A stretch of DNA of 45,486 bases from Meiothermus rufus DSM 22234 (GCF_000423425.1 NZ_AUHY01000019.1:1-45486), one strand, 5' to 3'; numbered from the stretch's first letter, positions 1 to 10,302 are shown. The notes: generated from the letters alone by a model not told the origin. Numbers and translations: made by a program.

Positions 1-77
1 CCTGCTTTGGCCTCGGCCAGCCTCTGTGCTTGTCTAGCGCCTTGCCATATCTCTCGGCCAACGGTGGTAAACTGCAC
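1..77 (-). CDS. Transposase, N-terminal fragment cut by window edge
   Basis: The GTG start at 77 follows AAGGAGG by about eight bases. Only about 25 codons are present (MQFTTVGREIWQG...), identical in DNA to the start of the transposase at 45234. The family assignment rests on the longer right-hand copy, whose N-terminus is a helix-turn-helix of IS481-like type. Whether the full copy is intact cannot be seen. Confidence 0.75.
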   Translation of the reverse strand, partial: MQFTTVGREIWQGARQAQRLAEAKA

Positions 78-140
78 CTGGGGAACCTCCTTTCTTGGTT
101 GGTTCCCCTCTTTTTATCCCAGCTTAGAGTCTCACATGTG
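1..140 (-). mobile_element. End of an insertion sequence, inverted copy of the one at the right edge
   Basis: Reverse-complemented, these 140 bases are identical to 45171-45310. They contain the IS end, a short leader with a strong Shine-Dalgarno AAGGAGG, and the first codons of the transposase. The element runs off the left edge. The outermost shared bases read CACATGTGAGACTC. Weaker similarity continues about 14 bases further out. The IS end lies only about 30 bases beyond the trpA stop codon. Confidence 0.85.
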
Positions 141-171
141 TTTGTCCGGGTTCATCCCTACATTCATGACC

Positions 172-2171
<2,000 letters not shown>

Positions 2172-2224
2172 CGGGCTCCTCGTTTGGTATGGAACAAATC
2201 AAGGCCAAGTGTCGCTGCCAAAAG

Positions 2225-2250
2225 AAAAACTCGAGGACTCGACCTCGAGT
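2225..2250 (-). terminator. Attenuator terminator of the trpBA leader
   Basis: Read on the minus strand, ACTCGAGG and CCTCGAGT form a perfect 8-bp stem around a 6-base loop, followed at once by TTTTTCTTTT. This is a textbook intrinsic terminator, placed between the leader-peptide stop and trpB. It cannot end an upstream structural gene because none lies upstream on this strand. Confidence 0.85.
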
Positions 2251-2253
2251 ACA

Positions 2254-2312
2254 GGCTCAAGCGCTGCGGTTACAGCGCTCGAGCCGGGCTGCGCCACCAA
2301 CGCTGGTGGTGC
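2254..2312 (-). promoter_or_regulatory. Two leader hairpins of the trp attenuator
   Basis: Two hairpins precede the terminator on the minus strand. The first (2312-2291) pairs GCACCACCA with TGGTGGCGC, and its 3' arm contains the tandem Trp codons. The second (2285-2254) pairs 13 bases, with one G-U, around a loop that holds the leader-peptide stop codon. The 3' arm of the second contains CTTGAG, which can pair instead with CTCGAG in the 5' arm of the terminator. That gives a plausible antiterminator when a ribosome stalls at the Trp codons. The fold was drawn by eye. Confidence 0.7.
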
Positions 2313-2344
2313 CACTTGTAGCTGCGGGGGGTTCGCACGCGCAT
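2270..2344 (-). CDS. trpL: Trp operon leader peptide, 24 residues
   Basis: This short frame runs from ATG at 2344 to TAA at 2270. It contains KWHHQRWWRS, so Trp is residue 11 and residues 16-17. Three Trp in 24 residues, two adjacent, is the hallmark of a ribosome-sensed tryptophan leader. The start lies eight bases after a -10 box, so the mRNA would begin at or within two bases of the ATG, consistent with leaderless translation. The Trp codons sit in the arm of the first hairpin and the stop in the loop of the second. I know of no reason for such a peptide other than attenuation. It is too short to be found by ordinary gene callers. Confidence 0.85.
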   Translation of the reverse strand: MRVRTPRSYKWHHQRWWRSPARAL

Positions 2345-2352
2345 CTAGGGGC

Positions 2353-2382
2353 AGGGTAGCAAGCCCCGTTGCCTCTCGTCAA
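2353..2382 (-). promoter_or_regulatory. Promoter of trpL-trpBA
   Basis: On the minus strand, TTGACG (2382-2377) and TACCCT (2358-2353) are separated by 18 bases. Transcription would start near 2346, directly in front of the leader-peptide ATG at 2344. Confidence 0.6.
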
Positions 2383-2576
2383 GATTGGGTAGCCTGCCCC
2401 ACACAAAGAGCTATGCTTTCCCCTTTTTGCCCAAAACATGGTTAGGCTCCCCAAAAGCTTCGAAAGCCCTTTAGTGGCTTCCACGCGCCAAGCCGATAAA
2501 CGCTGGCCAAACACCGGGGTGAAGAGGCAAGGAAAAAGCCCTGTTGATCCAGTCATTATGGGTTAGAGTTTAGAGC
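2383..2576. other. Rest of the trp / aminopeptidase divergent region, no gene seen
   Basis: No convincing gene lies here. Open frames of 80-100 codons cross it on both strands but lack a start signal and resemble nothing known. The plus strand has a weak TTGATC (2544) and a TAGAGT (2564) seven bases before the aminopeptidase GTG, a possible leaderless promoter. Confidence 0.4.
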
Positions 2577-3806
2577 GTGAACAACACTGACTCCCTCCTC
2601 GACAAACTCGCCCAGGTAGCGGTGCACATCGGCCTGGGCCTTAGGGAAGGACAGGAGCTGATCCTGACGGCCCCCCTCGAGGCCGCCCCACTGGCCCGCA
2701 AGATCACCGAACAGGCCTACAAGGCCGGCAGCAGCTTGGTCACCCTGCTCTATGAAGATGACGAGGCCACCCTGCTGCGCTTCCAGCACGCCCACGAGGC
2801 CTCCTTCGACCAGGCCCCGCGCTGGCTCTTAGAGGGTATGGCCGATGCCTTCGAAGCAGGGGCCGCCCGACTGGCCATCGTGGGCAACGACCCTGCCCTC
2901 CTCAGCGGCCAGGACCCCCAGAAGGTCGCCCGAGCCAACCGGGCCCGCGCCCAGGCCTACCAACGGGCCTTGGAGCTCATTACCAGCCACCACATCAACT
3001 GGAGCATCGTGGCCTATGCCAGCCCGGCCTGGGCCCGTCAGGTCTTCCCCCACGACCCCGAGCCAGTCGCGGTAGAAAAGCTGTGGGAGGCTATTTTCAA
3101 GGCCTCGAGGCTGGATACCCCCGACCCGGTAAGTACCTGGAAGGCCCACAACCAGGCTTTGCAAAGCCGGGTAGACTACCTCAACCAAAAGCGCTACGCC
3201 GCTTTGCATTTCAAAGGCCCTGGTACCGACCTAGTGGTCGGCCTGGCTGAGGGCCACCGCTGGGGCGGAGGCAGCGTACAGGCCAAAAACGGGGTGGTCT
3301 TCAACCCCAATATCCCCACCGAAGAGGTCTTCACTGCCCCGCACAAAGACCGCGTCGAAGGGTATGTACGCAGCACCAAGCCGCTTTCCTACCAGGGCAG
3401 CCTCATAGAGGATATCGAGGTGCGCTTTGAAAAGGGGCGCGTGGTGGAGGCCAAAGCCCGGCGTGGGGCCGATGTGCTCAACCGGGCGCTGGAAACCGAC
3501 GAGGGAGCCCGCCGCTTGGGCGAGGTGGCCTTGGTGCCCCACTCCTCCCCCATCGCTCAGATGGGCCTCCTGTTCTACAACACCCTCTTCGACGAGAACG
3601 CCGCCAGCCACATCGCGTTTGGCCAGGCCTACCGCGAGTGCCTTCACGGCGGCGGCCAGCTCAGCTCCGAGGAGCTGGCTGCCAGGGGGGCCAACCAAAG
3701 CCTGATCCACATTGACTGGATGATCGGCTCAGAACACCTCGATGTAGACGGGCTTACCGCCGATGGGCGGGCCGAGCCGCTGATGCGGGGCGGGGCATGG
3801 GTGTGA
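2577..3806 (+). CDS. Aminopeptidase T, M29 metallopeptidase
   Basis: A 409-residue cytosolic exopeptidase of family M29, close in length and sequence to Thermus aminopeptidase T. It removes N-terminal residues from peptides using a two-metal site. Metal ligands are recognisable in order: Glu in NIPTEEVF, Glu in GEVALVPHSSP, His and Tyr in SHIAFGQAY, and His and Asp in IHIDWMIG near the C-terminus. The start is a GTG at 2577 with no Shine-Dalgarno, fitting a leaderless message. It converges on recX with a three-base gap. The product is well supported; substrate preference is not visible. Confidence 0.95.
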   Translation: MNNTDSLLDKLAQVAVHIGLGLREGQELILTAPLEAAPLARKITEQAYKAGSSLVTLLYEDDEATLLRFQHAHEASFDQAPRWLLEGMADAFEAGAARLAIVGNDPALLSGQDPQKVARANRARAQAYQRALELITSHHINWSIVAYASPAWARQVFPHDPEPVAVEKLWEAIFKASRLDTPDPVSTWKAHNQALQSRVDYLNQKRYAALHFKGPGTDLVVGLAEGHRWGGGSVQAKNGVVFNPNIPTEEVFTAPHKDRVEGYVRSTKPLSYQGSLIEDIEVRFEKGRVVEAKARRGADVLNRALETDEGARRLGEVALVPHSSPIAQMGLLFYNTLFDENAASHIAFGQAYRECLHGGGQLSSEELAARGANQSLIHIDWMIGSEHLDVDGLTADGRAEPLMRGGAWV

Positions 3807-3809
3807 AGC

Positions 3810-4256
3810 CTACGTGTCCCCCTCGGCGCAGTGGGCCTTCCAGGCCTCGAGGGCTTGCTCCAGGGTATAGCCCCGGTTGAGCAGAAAGCGAACCGCCCGG
3901 ACTCTATCGCCTTTGTGGCGGCTGGGGTAGCGCTTGAGCAAGGCCTGAGCCTCCCCTACGGGGTCGTGCTGGGCGGCTTGTTCGGCCAGCACCTCCTCCA
4001 CGATGGCGGAGGGAACCCCCTTCTCTCGCAAGGCTCGGCCTAGCCGGGCTGGCCCCCAGCGCCCCGCATGCAACCGGGCGTACCCTTGGGCATAGCTTCG
4101 GTCATCTAGGTAGCCCAAGCGCCGGAGCCGTCCTACCACCTCCTCCACCACCGGCGGGGGCCCGCGCCGGGCCAGCTTCTGCCGCAAGCCCCATTTGGTG
4201 TAAGCCCTAGCGCTTAAAAGACGCAGGGCATAGCGAAACAGGGCCTCGGCGTCCAT
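3810..4256 (-). CDS. recX: RecX, regulator of RecA
   Basis: This 148-residue protein is rich in basic helical repeats, as in RecX, which caps and destabilises RecA filaments. The opening ALRLLSARAYTKWGLRQKLARRG and the following RLRRLGYLDDRSYAQGY are the family's two most typical stretches. The length is normal. recA is not in the window. recX is transcribed away from the metallophosphoesterase gene (about 100-base divergent gap) and towards the aminopeptidase gene. Function in this organism is inferred from family membership. Confidence 0.93.
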   Translation of the reverse strand: MDAEALFRYALRLLSARAYTKWGLRQKLARRGPPPVVEEVVGRLRRLGYLDDRSYAQGYARLHAGRWGPARLGRALREKGVPSAIVEEVLAEQAAQHDPVGEAQALLKRYPSRHKGDRVRAVRFLLNRGYTLEQALEAWKAHCAEGDT

Positions 4257-4355
4257 GCCCCCATTCTGTCACAAAGCCCACCCCTTGACGCTTTCGGCCT
4301 AAGCCGAGACACTAGACACGGCTGCCCACCCCTTGCGGAAGCCCCAAGGAAGCCC

Positions 4356-5066
4356 ATGCGCGTTTTTGCCATTGCCGACATCCACCTATCCAAAGCCTTT
4401 CCCAAGCCTATGAACATCTTTGGGCCGGAATGGGAGGGGCATCCTGAGGCGGTATTTGAGGAATGGCGCCAAACCGTGGGTGAGGACGATCTGGTCATCG
4501 TGGCGGGGGACATCTCCTGGGCCATGAAGCTACCTGAGGCGCTGCTGGACCTAGCCGACCTGGCCCAGCTACCCGGCACCAAGGTGCTTTTGCGGGGCAA
4601 CCACGACTACTGGTGGCCTTCCATTTCCCGGCTGCGCCAGGCCTTGCCTCCCCGGATGCACGCCCTGCAACACGATTCCCTCCTAATAGGCAACCTGGCC
4701 ATCGCAGGCAGCCGAGGCTGGGACACCCCAGGCAGCTACGGCTTTACCCCCGCGGACGAAAAAATCTACAAGCGCGAGGTCGAACGCTTAGCCCTCTCCC
4801 TCAAGACCCTCGAGGGCCAGGACTACGAACACCTGGTGCTGGCCATGCACTACCCCCCTTACGGCCCTACCGGTGGCCCTACCGGTTTCACCGAACTTAT
4901 CGAACGCTACCGGCCTACCTGCGTGGTGTACGGCCACCTACACGGAGCCGACCCGCGAAAACTCCCCCAAAGCTGGAATGGCATTCCCCTGCACTTCGTC
5001 TCGGCGGACGTGGTGCGCTTCAAGCCCCAGCTCATCCTCGAGACGCCCCATCTCACTCACCTCTAA
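4356..5066 (+). CDS. Metallophosphoesterase, calcineurin-like
   Basis: A 236-residue soluble phosphohydrolase with the full set of di-metal motifs: DIHL near the N-terminus, GDISW, GNHDYWW, a central MHYPP and GHLHG near the C-terminus. These match the DxH, GDxxD/W, GNHD/E, H and GHxH blocks of the calcineurin fold. It belongs to the small bacterial group often annotated as serine/threonine phosphatase or phosphohydrolase; the substrate (phosphoprotein, nucleotide or other phosphoester) cannot be told. It stands alone, divergent from recX, and converges on gcvP. The ATG at 4356 is the start of the conserved core. Confidence 0.93.
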   Translation: MRVFAIADIHLSKAFPKPMNIFGPEWEGHPEAVFEEWRQTVGEDDLVIVAGDISWAMKLPEALLDLADLAQLPGTKVLLRGNHDYWWPSISRLRQALPPRMHALQHDSLLIGNLAIAGSRGWDTPGSYGFTPADEKIYKREVERLALSLKTLEGQDYEHLVLAMHYPPYGPTGGPTGFTELIERYRPTCVVYGHLHGADPRKLPQSWNGIPLHFVSADVVRFKPQLILETPHLTHL

Positions 5067-5094
5067 ACCCCACCCTCACAAAGTCAGGATGGGG
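5064..5094 (-). terminator. Terminator after gcvP
   Basis: On the minus strand, CCCCATCC and GGGTGGGG pair over 8 bp (one G-U) around an 11-base loop, followed by TTT. It lies 23 bases past the gcvP stop, between gcvP and the convergent metallophosphoesterase gene. The stem could act weakly in both directions. Confidence 0.55.
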
Positions 5095-5116
5095 CCAAAA
5101 TTCGGCGCGAAAGGCC

Positions 5117-7969
5117 TCAATCTGCCGCCTGGGCGTACTCCTCCAGCGGGGGGCAGGTGCAGACCAGATGGCGGTCGCCGTAGACGTTATCCACCCGGTT
5201 GACCGGGCTCCAGTACTTATCCAGAGGGCTCTGGCCCGCCGGGAAGCAGCCCTGGGCCCGGGTGTACTTGCGCGGCCAGTTCTCATCCGCCAGGTCGAGC
5301 ACGGTGTGCGGCGCGTGGTGCAGGGGGCTTTCCTCGGCTTTGAGCTGGCCCCGCTCTATCTGGGCGATCTCTTCCCGGATGGCGATCATGGCCGCAATAA
5401 AACGGTCGAGTTCGGCCTTCGACTCCGACTCGGTGGGCTCGATCATCAGGGTACCGGGCACCGGGAAGCTCATGGTAGGGGCGTGGAAGCCAAAGTCAAT
5501 GAGCCGCTTGGCCACGTCCTCGGCAGTGATGCCTATGGCCTTGAAGGGGCGCAGGTCGATGATGCATTCGTGGGCTACCCGCCCTCGAGCGTTCTTGTAA
5601 AGCACCGGGAAGTGGGGCTCGAGGCGGCAGGCGATGTAGTTGGCGTTCAAAATGGCCACCTGGCTGGCTTGCCTCAGCCCTTCGCTGCCCAAAAGCCGGA
5701 TATAGGCGTAGGAAATGGGCAGAATCGAGGCCGAGCCAAAAGGCGCCGCCGAGACCGGGCCTACCGGGGCAGTGCCCCCATCCAGAAAGGGGTGGCCGGG
5801 CAGGAAGGGGGCCAGGTGCTTCTTCACCCCGATCGGCCCCATACCAGGCCCGCCCCCCCCGTGGGGAATGGCGAAGGTCTTGTGCAGGTTGAGGTGCGAG
5901 ACATCGGCCCCATACTGGCCAGGCTTGGCCAGACCCACCTGGGCGTTGAGGTTGGCCCCATCCAGGTAAACCTGTCCCCCGTAGCGGTGCACAATCTCGC
6001 ACAGGGTGCCAATCTCCTCCTCAAAAACCCCGTGGGTGGAGGGGTAGGTGACCATCACCGCAGCCAGCCGGTCGGCATACTGCCGGGCCTTGGCCTCGAG
6101 GTCGGCCAGATCCACGTAGCCCCGGGCATCGCAGGCCACCACCACCACCTCCATCCCCGCCATCTGGGCCGAGGCGGGGTTGGTGCCGTGGGCCGAGGAG
6201 GGAATCAGGCAAACGTTGCGCTGGGCCTCCCCCCGGGCGCGGTGGTAGGCCCGGATGGCCAGAAGTCCGGCATACTCCCCCTGGGCGCCCGAGTTGGGCT
6301 GGAGCGAGACCGCGTCGTAGCCGGTTATCTCGGCCAGGTAGCGGCTGAGCTGGACAAAGAGTTTCTGGTAGCCCTGGGCCTGCTCGAGGGGGGCAAAAGG
6401 GTGCAGCTGGGCAAACTCGGGCCAGGTAATGGGCAGCATGGCCGCGGTGGGGTTGAGCTTCATGGTGCAGGAGCCCAGCGGGATCATGGCCCGGTCTAGC
6501 GCCAGGTCGCGGTCGGCCAAGCGGCGCAGGTAGCGCAGCAGCTCGGTCTCGGTGTGGTAACGGTTGAAGACCGGGTGGGTCAGGTAGCTCGAGGTCCGGC
6601 GCAAGGCCGTGGGTAGGTGCGCCTGGGGTGTGAATTCGGCAAAGGCCATGGCCCCGCCGAAAGCGGCCCAGACCGCCTCCACCACCTGAGGGGTGGTGGT
6701 CTCGTCCAAGGCGATGCCGATGTGCCCTTCGTCCACCTTGCGCAGGTTGATGTGGCGAGCCCGGGCCGCAGCCAGGATGGCCTCGGTCTTCGAGCCCGTG
6801 GGCACAGTCAGGGTGTCGAAGAAGTGGGGGTTGAGGGGGGCATACCCCAGCCGGGCCAGGCCCTGGGCCAACACGCTGGTCTTGCGGTGAATCTCCCAGG
6901 CAATGGCCCTGAGGCCCTGAGGCCCGTGGTAGACTGCATACATCGAGGCAATCACCGCGGGAAGCACCTGCGCGGTGCAGATGTTGGAGGTGGCCTTCTC
7001 GCGGCGGATATGCTGCTCGCGGGTCTGCAAGGCCAGGCGGTAGGCCCGGTTGCCCCGGGCGTCCAGCGAGACCCCCACCAGCCGCCCCGGCAAAGCCCGC
7101 TTGAGCTCCTCCCGCACCGCAATGTAGCCAGCGTGGGGGCCCCCATAGCCCATGGGAACCCCAAAGCGCTGGGTGGAGCCCACGGCGATATCGGCCCCCA
7201 GCTCGCCCGGCGGCGTGAGCAAGGTCAGGGCCAAAAGATCAGCCGCCACCACCACCAGGCCCCCTGCGGCTTTGACCCGCTGGATGGGGCCCCGCAGGTC
7301 GCGAATCTGGCCCAGGGTGTCGGGATACTGGAAGATGGCCCCAAACAGCCCCTCGACCTCGAGACTGGCCTCTGGGTCGCCCACCACCACCTCCCAGCCC
7401 AATGGCTCGGCCCGGGTCTGTAGTACCGCCAGGGTCTGGGGGTGAAGATGGCGGTCGGCGAAAAAGCGGGTGCGCGGGGCCTTACAACCGCGCTGGGCTA
7501 CGGCCATGCCCTCGGCAGCGGCAGTGGCTTCATCCAGCAAGGAGGCGTTGGCTACCGGCAAGCCGGTCAGGTCGGCCACCATGGTCTGAAAGTTGAGCAA
7601 GGCCTCGAGGCGGCCCTGGCTGATCTCAGGCTGGTAAGGGGTATAGGCGGTATACCAGGCTGGGTTTTCCAGGATGTTGCGCTGGATGACGGGGGGCAAA
7701 AAGGTGCCGTAGTAGCCTTGCCCGATGAGCGAGGTGTACACCTGGTTCTCCGCGGCCAAGGCCCGCAGGTGTTCCAGCACCTCCGCCTCGCTTAGGCCCG
7801 GGCCGATGGAAAGGGGCTCGCTCTGGCGGATGGAGGCCGGTAGGGTCTCCTCGATGAGGGCCTCGAGGGTAGGCACCCCCACCGCCTCCAGCATGGCTTG
7901 CCTCTCCTGGGGAGAGGGGCCAATGTGCCGAGGGGCAAAGTCCTGGGTCAACGGTTTTTCGCTAGACAT
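5117..7969 (-). CDS. gcvP: Glycine dehydrogenase (decarboxylating), fused P-protein
   Basis: The P-protein of the glycine cleavage system decarboxylates glycine and passes the aminomethyl group to lipoyl-GcvH. At 950 residues it is the fused form. Residues 1-440 hold the first aminotransferase-like lobe. The second lobe carries the PLP lysine, about Lys697 in [16 protein letters not shown]. Thermus thermophilus instead splits this protein into two subunits. The ATG at 7969 has a Shine-Dalgarno AGGAGG, and that Shine-Dalgarno is one arm of an 18-base palindrome. A further seven in-frame codons upstream would begin inside that hairpin, so the 7969 start is preferred. It is controlled by the tandem glycine riboswitch just upstream. 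Confidence 0.97.
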   Translation of the reverse strand: MSSEKPLTQDFAPRHIGPSPQERQAMLEAVGVPTLEALIEETLPASIRQSEPLSIGPGLSEAEVLEHLRALAAENQVYTSLIGQGYYGTFLPPVIQRNILENPAWYTAYTPYQPEISQGRLEALLNFQTMVADLTGLPVANASLLDEATAAAEGMAVAQRGCKAPRTRFFADRHLHPQTLAVLQTRAEPLGWEVVVGDPEASLEVEGLFGAIFQYPDTLGQIRDLRGPIQRVKAAGGLVVVAADLLALTLLTPPGELGADIAVGSTQRFGVPMGYGGPHAGYIAVREELKRALPGRLVGVSLDARGNRAYRLALQTREQHIRREKATSNICTAQVLPAVIASMYAVYHGPQGLRAIAWEIHRKTSVLAQGLARLGYAPLNPHFFDTLTVPTGSKTEAILAAARARHINLRKVDEGHIGIALDETTTPQVVEAVWAAFGGAMAFAEFTPQAHLPTALRRTSSYLTHPVFNRYHTETELLRYLRRLADRDLALDRAMIPLGSCTMKLNPTAAMLPITWPEFAQLHPFAPLEQAQGYQKLFVQLSRYLAEITGYDAVSLQPNSGAQGEYAGLLAIRAYHRARGEAQRNVCLIPSSAHGTNPASAQMAGMEVVVVACDARGYVDLADLEAKARQYADRLAAVMVTYPSTHGVFEEEIGTLCEIVHRYGGQVYLDGANLNAQVGLAKPGQYGADVSHLNLHKTFAIPHGGGGPGMGPIGVKKHLAPFLPGHPFLDGGTAPVGPVSAAPFGSASILPISYAYIRLLGSEGLRQASQVAILNANYIACRLEPHFPVLYKNARGRVAHECIIDLRPFKAIGITAEDVAKRLIDFGFHAPTMSFPVPGTLMIEPTESESKAELDRFIAAMIAIREEIAQIERGQLKAEESPLHHAPHTVLDLADENWPRKYTRAQGCFPAGQSPLDKYWSPVNRVDNVYGDRHLVCTCPPLEEYAQAAD

Positions 7970-7970
7970 A

Positions 7971-7988
7971 GGGGCCTCCTGAGGCCCC
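7971..7988 (-). promoter_or_regulatory. Hairpin hiding the gcvP ribosome binding site
   Basis: GGGGCCTC and GAGGCCCC form a perfect palindrome directly after the second glycine aptamer. The 3' arm contains the gcvP Shine-Dalgarno AGGAGG. This is the expected expression platform of a translational switch: the hairpin blocks ribosome binding unless glycine-bound aptamer prevents it. There is no T-run, so termination is not the mechanism. Confidence 0.75.
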
Positions 7989-8136
7989 ATCTGTCCTTTT
8001 GCCTGAGAGTGTTATCCCTTCGGCGGGCCGGATGGCCTCTCTCCAGATTGCTCCGCCGAGGTCCTTTTGCCTGAGAGTTTCCGGGGCGGTTGCTCCTTCG
8101 GCGCTGGCCGGGCCAGTCTCTCCCTTCGGCGGCGCT
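7989..8136 (-). promoter_or_regulatory. Tandem glycine riboswitch
   Basis: Read on the minus strand there are two successive glycine aptamers. Aptamer 1 (about 8124-8061) has GGAGAGAC, then GCCGAAGGAGCAA, then ACTCTCAGGCAAAAGGAC. Aptamer 2 (about 8044-7991) repeats GGAGAGA, GCCGAAGGGATAA and ACTCTCAGGCAAAAGGAC. These are the signature blocks of the gcvT motif, and the short linker fits the cooperative tandem type. Glycine binding should switch on gcvP. It lies between gcvH and gcvP rather than ahead of gcvT. Confidence 0.95.
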
Positions 8137-8148
8137 CCTATTTTCTTC

Positions 8149-8154
8149 ATCATA
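8149..8154 (-). promoter_or_regulatory. Candidate -10 box for the glycine riboswitch transcript
   Basis: TATGAT on the minus strand would place a transcription start near 8142, a few bases before the first aptamer. No good -35 is seen. It suggests gcvP can be transcribed from its own promoter as well as by read-through from gcvTH. Confidence 0.4.
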
Positions 8155-8184
8155 GGGCAGGCCAGGCCCTAGGAAAAAGGGGGC

Positions 8185-8565
8185 CTAGGCGCTTTCCGCC
8201 AAGGCCTGGTACTCCGCTGCCGAAAGAAGGCTTGTGGTTGCCGCCGGATCGACCCGCAGCTTGAAAATCCAACCCTCCCCGTAGGGCGACTGGTTGATAA
8301 GCTCGGGTTTGTCGGCCAGAGCGGTGTTGACCTCGAGCACCTCCCCCGCCAAAGGTGCGTAGATGTCGGAAGCGGTTTTGACCGACTCCACCACCGCCAC
8401 CGCTGCCCCCGCCTCCACACGCCGGCCCACCTGGGGCAGCTCGACGAAGACCACGTCCCCCAAAGCGTCCTGGGCATAATCGGTGATGCCCACCACGGCC
8501 ATATCCCCTTCCAGCCGAACCCATTCGTGCGTTTTGCTGTACTTGAGCTCTGTCGGGTAGTTCAT
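8185..8565 (-). CDS. gcvH: Glycine cleavage system H protein
   Basis: GcvH (126 residues) is the lipoylated shuttle that carries the aminomethyl group from GcvP to GcvT and electrons to the L-protein. The lipoyl lysine is Lys63 in [14 protein letters not shown]. The opening KYSKTHEW is characteristic. The length is normal. It lies 51 bases after gcvT on the same strand, followed by a 48-base gap and the glycine riboswitch. Lipoylation genes and the L-protein are not in the window. Confidence 0.97.
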   Translation of the reverse strand: MNYPTELKYSKTHEWVRLEGDMAVVGITDYAQDALGDVVFVELPQVGRRVEAGAAVAVVESVKTASDIYAPLAGEVLEVNTALADKPELINQSPYGEGWIFKLRVDPAATTSLLSAAEYQALAESA

Positions 8566-8616
8566 GGGGGCCAGTTTATCGCTAAAGGGCTTCCGCGCCC
8601 AGAGGCTTTCAGCCTT

Positions 8617-9678
8617 TTAGGCAGAGGAGCGGATAAAAGGCATCTCTACTACTTTAGCCTCCGTCCGCCGGCTGCGAATCTCCACCTCGAGCGAGGTGCC
8701 CAAGGTGGCTAGGCTCGAGTCCACATAGGCCATAGCAATCCCCTTCTTCAGCACCGGCGAGTGGGTACCCGAGGTCAGCACCCCCACTTCCCGCTCCCCC
8801 TGCCACACCCGGTAGCCCTCGCGCGGTACCCCTCCTTCGACCAGTAAACCCACCAAGCGGCGGGGACAGGGGGCTTCAAGCAAGGCCCCCTTGCCGTAAA
8901 AATCCTTTTGCGTCTTAACCACCCAGGCCAACGGGGTGCAAAGCGGGTTGGTCTGGTCGGTTAGCTCGTGCCCATACAGGGGGAAGCCCGCCTCCAGGCG
9001 CAGGGTATCCCGTGCCCCTAGGCCGCAAGGGGTCGCTCCCGCATCCAGCAGGGCCTGCCAAACCGCACCCACCTCGTCAGGGGCTACAAAAATCTCGTAG
9101 CCGTCCTCACCGGTGTAGCCAGTGCGGGCAAAACGCACCCATTTGCCCACCAGCCGGCCCATGAAGGTATCGTTCTTCTTGCGGTTTTCCAGCTCAACCT
9201 CGCAGAGCTTTTGCAGCGTAGCCACCGCCCGCGGCCCCTGCACGGCCAGCAGCGCGAAGAAGTCGGAGGCGTCCTCGAGGCTTACCCTAAAGCCCTCGGC
9301 CAGAGCCTGGAGGTGGGCCCAGTCCTTCTCGATGTTGGCAGCGTTGACCACCATCAGGTACTCCTCCTCGCCGGTACGGTAGAGGTAAATATCGTCCACC
9401 ACCCCTCCCTGGGCGTTGGGCAGCATGGAGTACTGGGCCCGACCCACCTTAAGCCGGGAAACGTCGTTGAGGGTGGCAAACTGCAAAAACGCCAGCGCCT
9501 GGGGCCCCCGGATCCAGAACTCCCCCATGTGGCTCACGTCAAACAAGCCCACCCACCCTCGTACCGCCAGGTGCTCGGAGGTAATGGAGGTGTACTGGAT
9601 AGGCATCTCAAAGCCAGCAAAAGGCCCCATCCGGGCCCCGAGGGCCAGGTGCGCTGGGTGAAGCGGTGTGGTTTTCAT
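8617..9678 (-). CDS. gcvT: Aminomethyltransferase, T-protein of glycine cleavage
   Basis: GcvT (353 residues) transfers the methylene group to tetrahydrofolate and releases ammonia. The N-terminus TPLHPAHLALGARMGPFAGFEMPIQY is the family's folate-binding start, with FDVSHMGE following and a normal C-terminal barrel domain. It is the first gcv gene in the direction of transcription, 33 bases after mglA, so it may be read from an upstream promoter shared with mglBA. No riboswitch stands in front of it, unlike in many bacteria. Confidence 0.96.
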   Translation of the reverse strand: MKTTPLHPAHLALGARMGPFAGFEMPIQYTSITSEHLAVRGWVGLFDVSHMGEFWIRGPQALAFLQFATLNDVSRLKVGRAQYSMLPNAQGGVVDDIYLYRTGEEEYLMVVNAANIEKDWAHLQALAEGFRVSLEDASDFFALLAVQGPRAVATLQKLCEVELENRKKNDTFMGRLVGKWVRFARTGYTGEDGYEIFVAPDEVGAVWQALLDAGATPCGLGARDTLRLEAGFPLYGHELTDQTNPLCTPLAWVVKTQKDFYGKGALLEAPCPRRLVGLLVEGGVPREGYRVWQGEREVGVLTSGTHSPVLKKGIAMAYVDSSLATLGTSLEVEIRSRRTEAKVVEMPFIRSSA

Positions 9679-9711
9679 AGCCCCCCTAGCATACCCAAGG
9701 AGGGCTGGCGG

Positions 9712-10302
9712 CTACCCCGCCGAGGCCACCCGGGAAAGCACCTCGCGGCTTACCGCCTTTAGAGTCTCGAAAACCCCCACCCCGGTGGTAGCCACCGCCT
9801 CGAAGATGGGCAGCCGTTTCTCGGGGTCTATAACCGCCTGAATCATCTCCACTGGCAAGGCCTCGGGGACGTCGCGCTTGTTGGCCTGCAACACGATGGG
9901 AATATCCTCGAGCTTGATGCCATACTCGGCCAAGTTCTCGCGCAGGTTGCGCATAGACTCGGCATTGGCCCTTAGGCGGTTGGGAGCCGAGTCGGCCACA
10001 AAGACAATGCCGTCCACCCCCCGCAAAATGAGCTTCCGACTGGCATTGTAGAAGACCTGTCCCGGCACAGTGTATAGGTGAAAACGGGTCTTAAAGCCTT
10101 TGACCTCGCCCAGGTCCACCGGAAGAAAATCGAAAAACAGGGTGCGCTCGTCCTCGGTAGCCAGCGAGACCATCTCCCCTTTGCGGTTTTCCGGCACCTG
10201 CTGAAAAACCCACTTGAGGTTGGTGGTCTTACCCGACATACCGGGCCCGTAGTAGACGATTTTGAAGTTGATCTCCCTGGCAGCAAAGTTGATCGTGCTC
10301 AT
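9712..10302 (-). CDS. mglA: MglA, Ras-like polarity GTPase
   Basis: A 196-residue small GTPase. The P-loop is GPGMSGKT at residues 19-26, switch II is TVPGQ at 78-82 and the guanine-specificity motif NKRD is at 141-144. MglA marks the leading pole in gliding bacteria and controls type IV pili; the Thermus protein is the structural model. Here it probably organises pili and twitching, but the target is inferred. It lies two bases after mglB, its GTPase-activating partner, so the pair is co-expressed. Confidence 0.95.
   Translation of the reverse strand: MSTINFAAREINFKIVYYGPGMSGKTTNLKWVFQQVPENRKGEMVSLATEDERTLFFDFLPVDLGEVKGFKTRFHLYTVPGQVFYNASRKLILRGVDGIVFVADSAPNRLRANAESMRNLRENLAEYGIKLEDIPIVLQANKRDVPEALPVEMIQAVIDPEKRLPIFEAVATTGVGVFETLKAVSREVLSRVASAG

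Noticed and set aside
2172-2576. T-box riboswitch upstream of trpB, suggested by TGGCACC
   Set aside because: No specifier loop or stem I could be drawn, and the TGG belongs to an in-frame leader peptide with two more Trp codons. Ribosome-based attenuation explains the region better.
4613-6499. A 628-codon open frame on the plus strand opposite gcvP
   Set aside because: It is the shadow of a GC-rich gene: it starts inside the metallophosphoesterase gene, has no ribosome site and low-complexity Gly/Arg/Pro sequence, while gcvP on the other strand is conserved throughout.
8566-8616. Riboswitch or terminator between gcvT and gcvH
   Set aside because: The 51 bases show only a small AAAGGCTGAAAGCCT-like repeat and no T-run or aptamer blocks; it is ordinary operon spacing.
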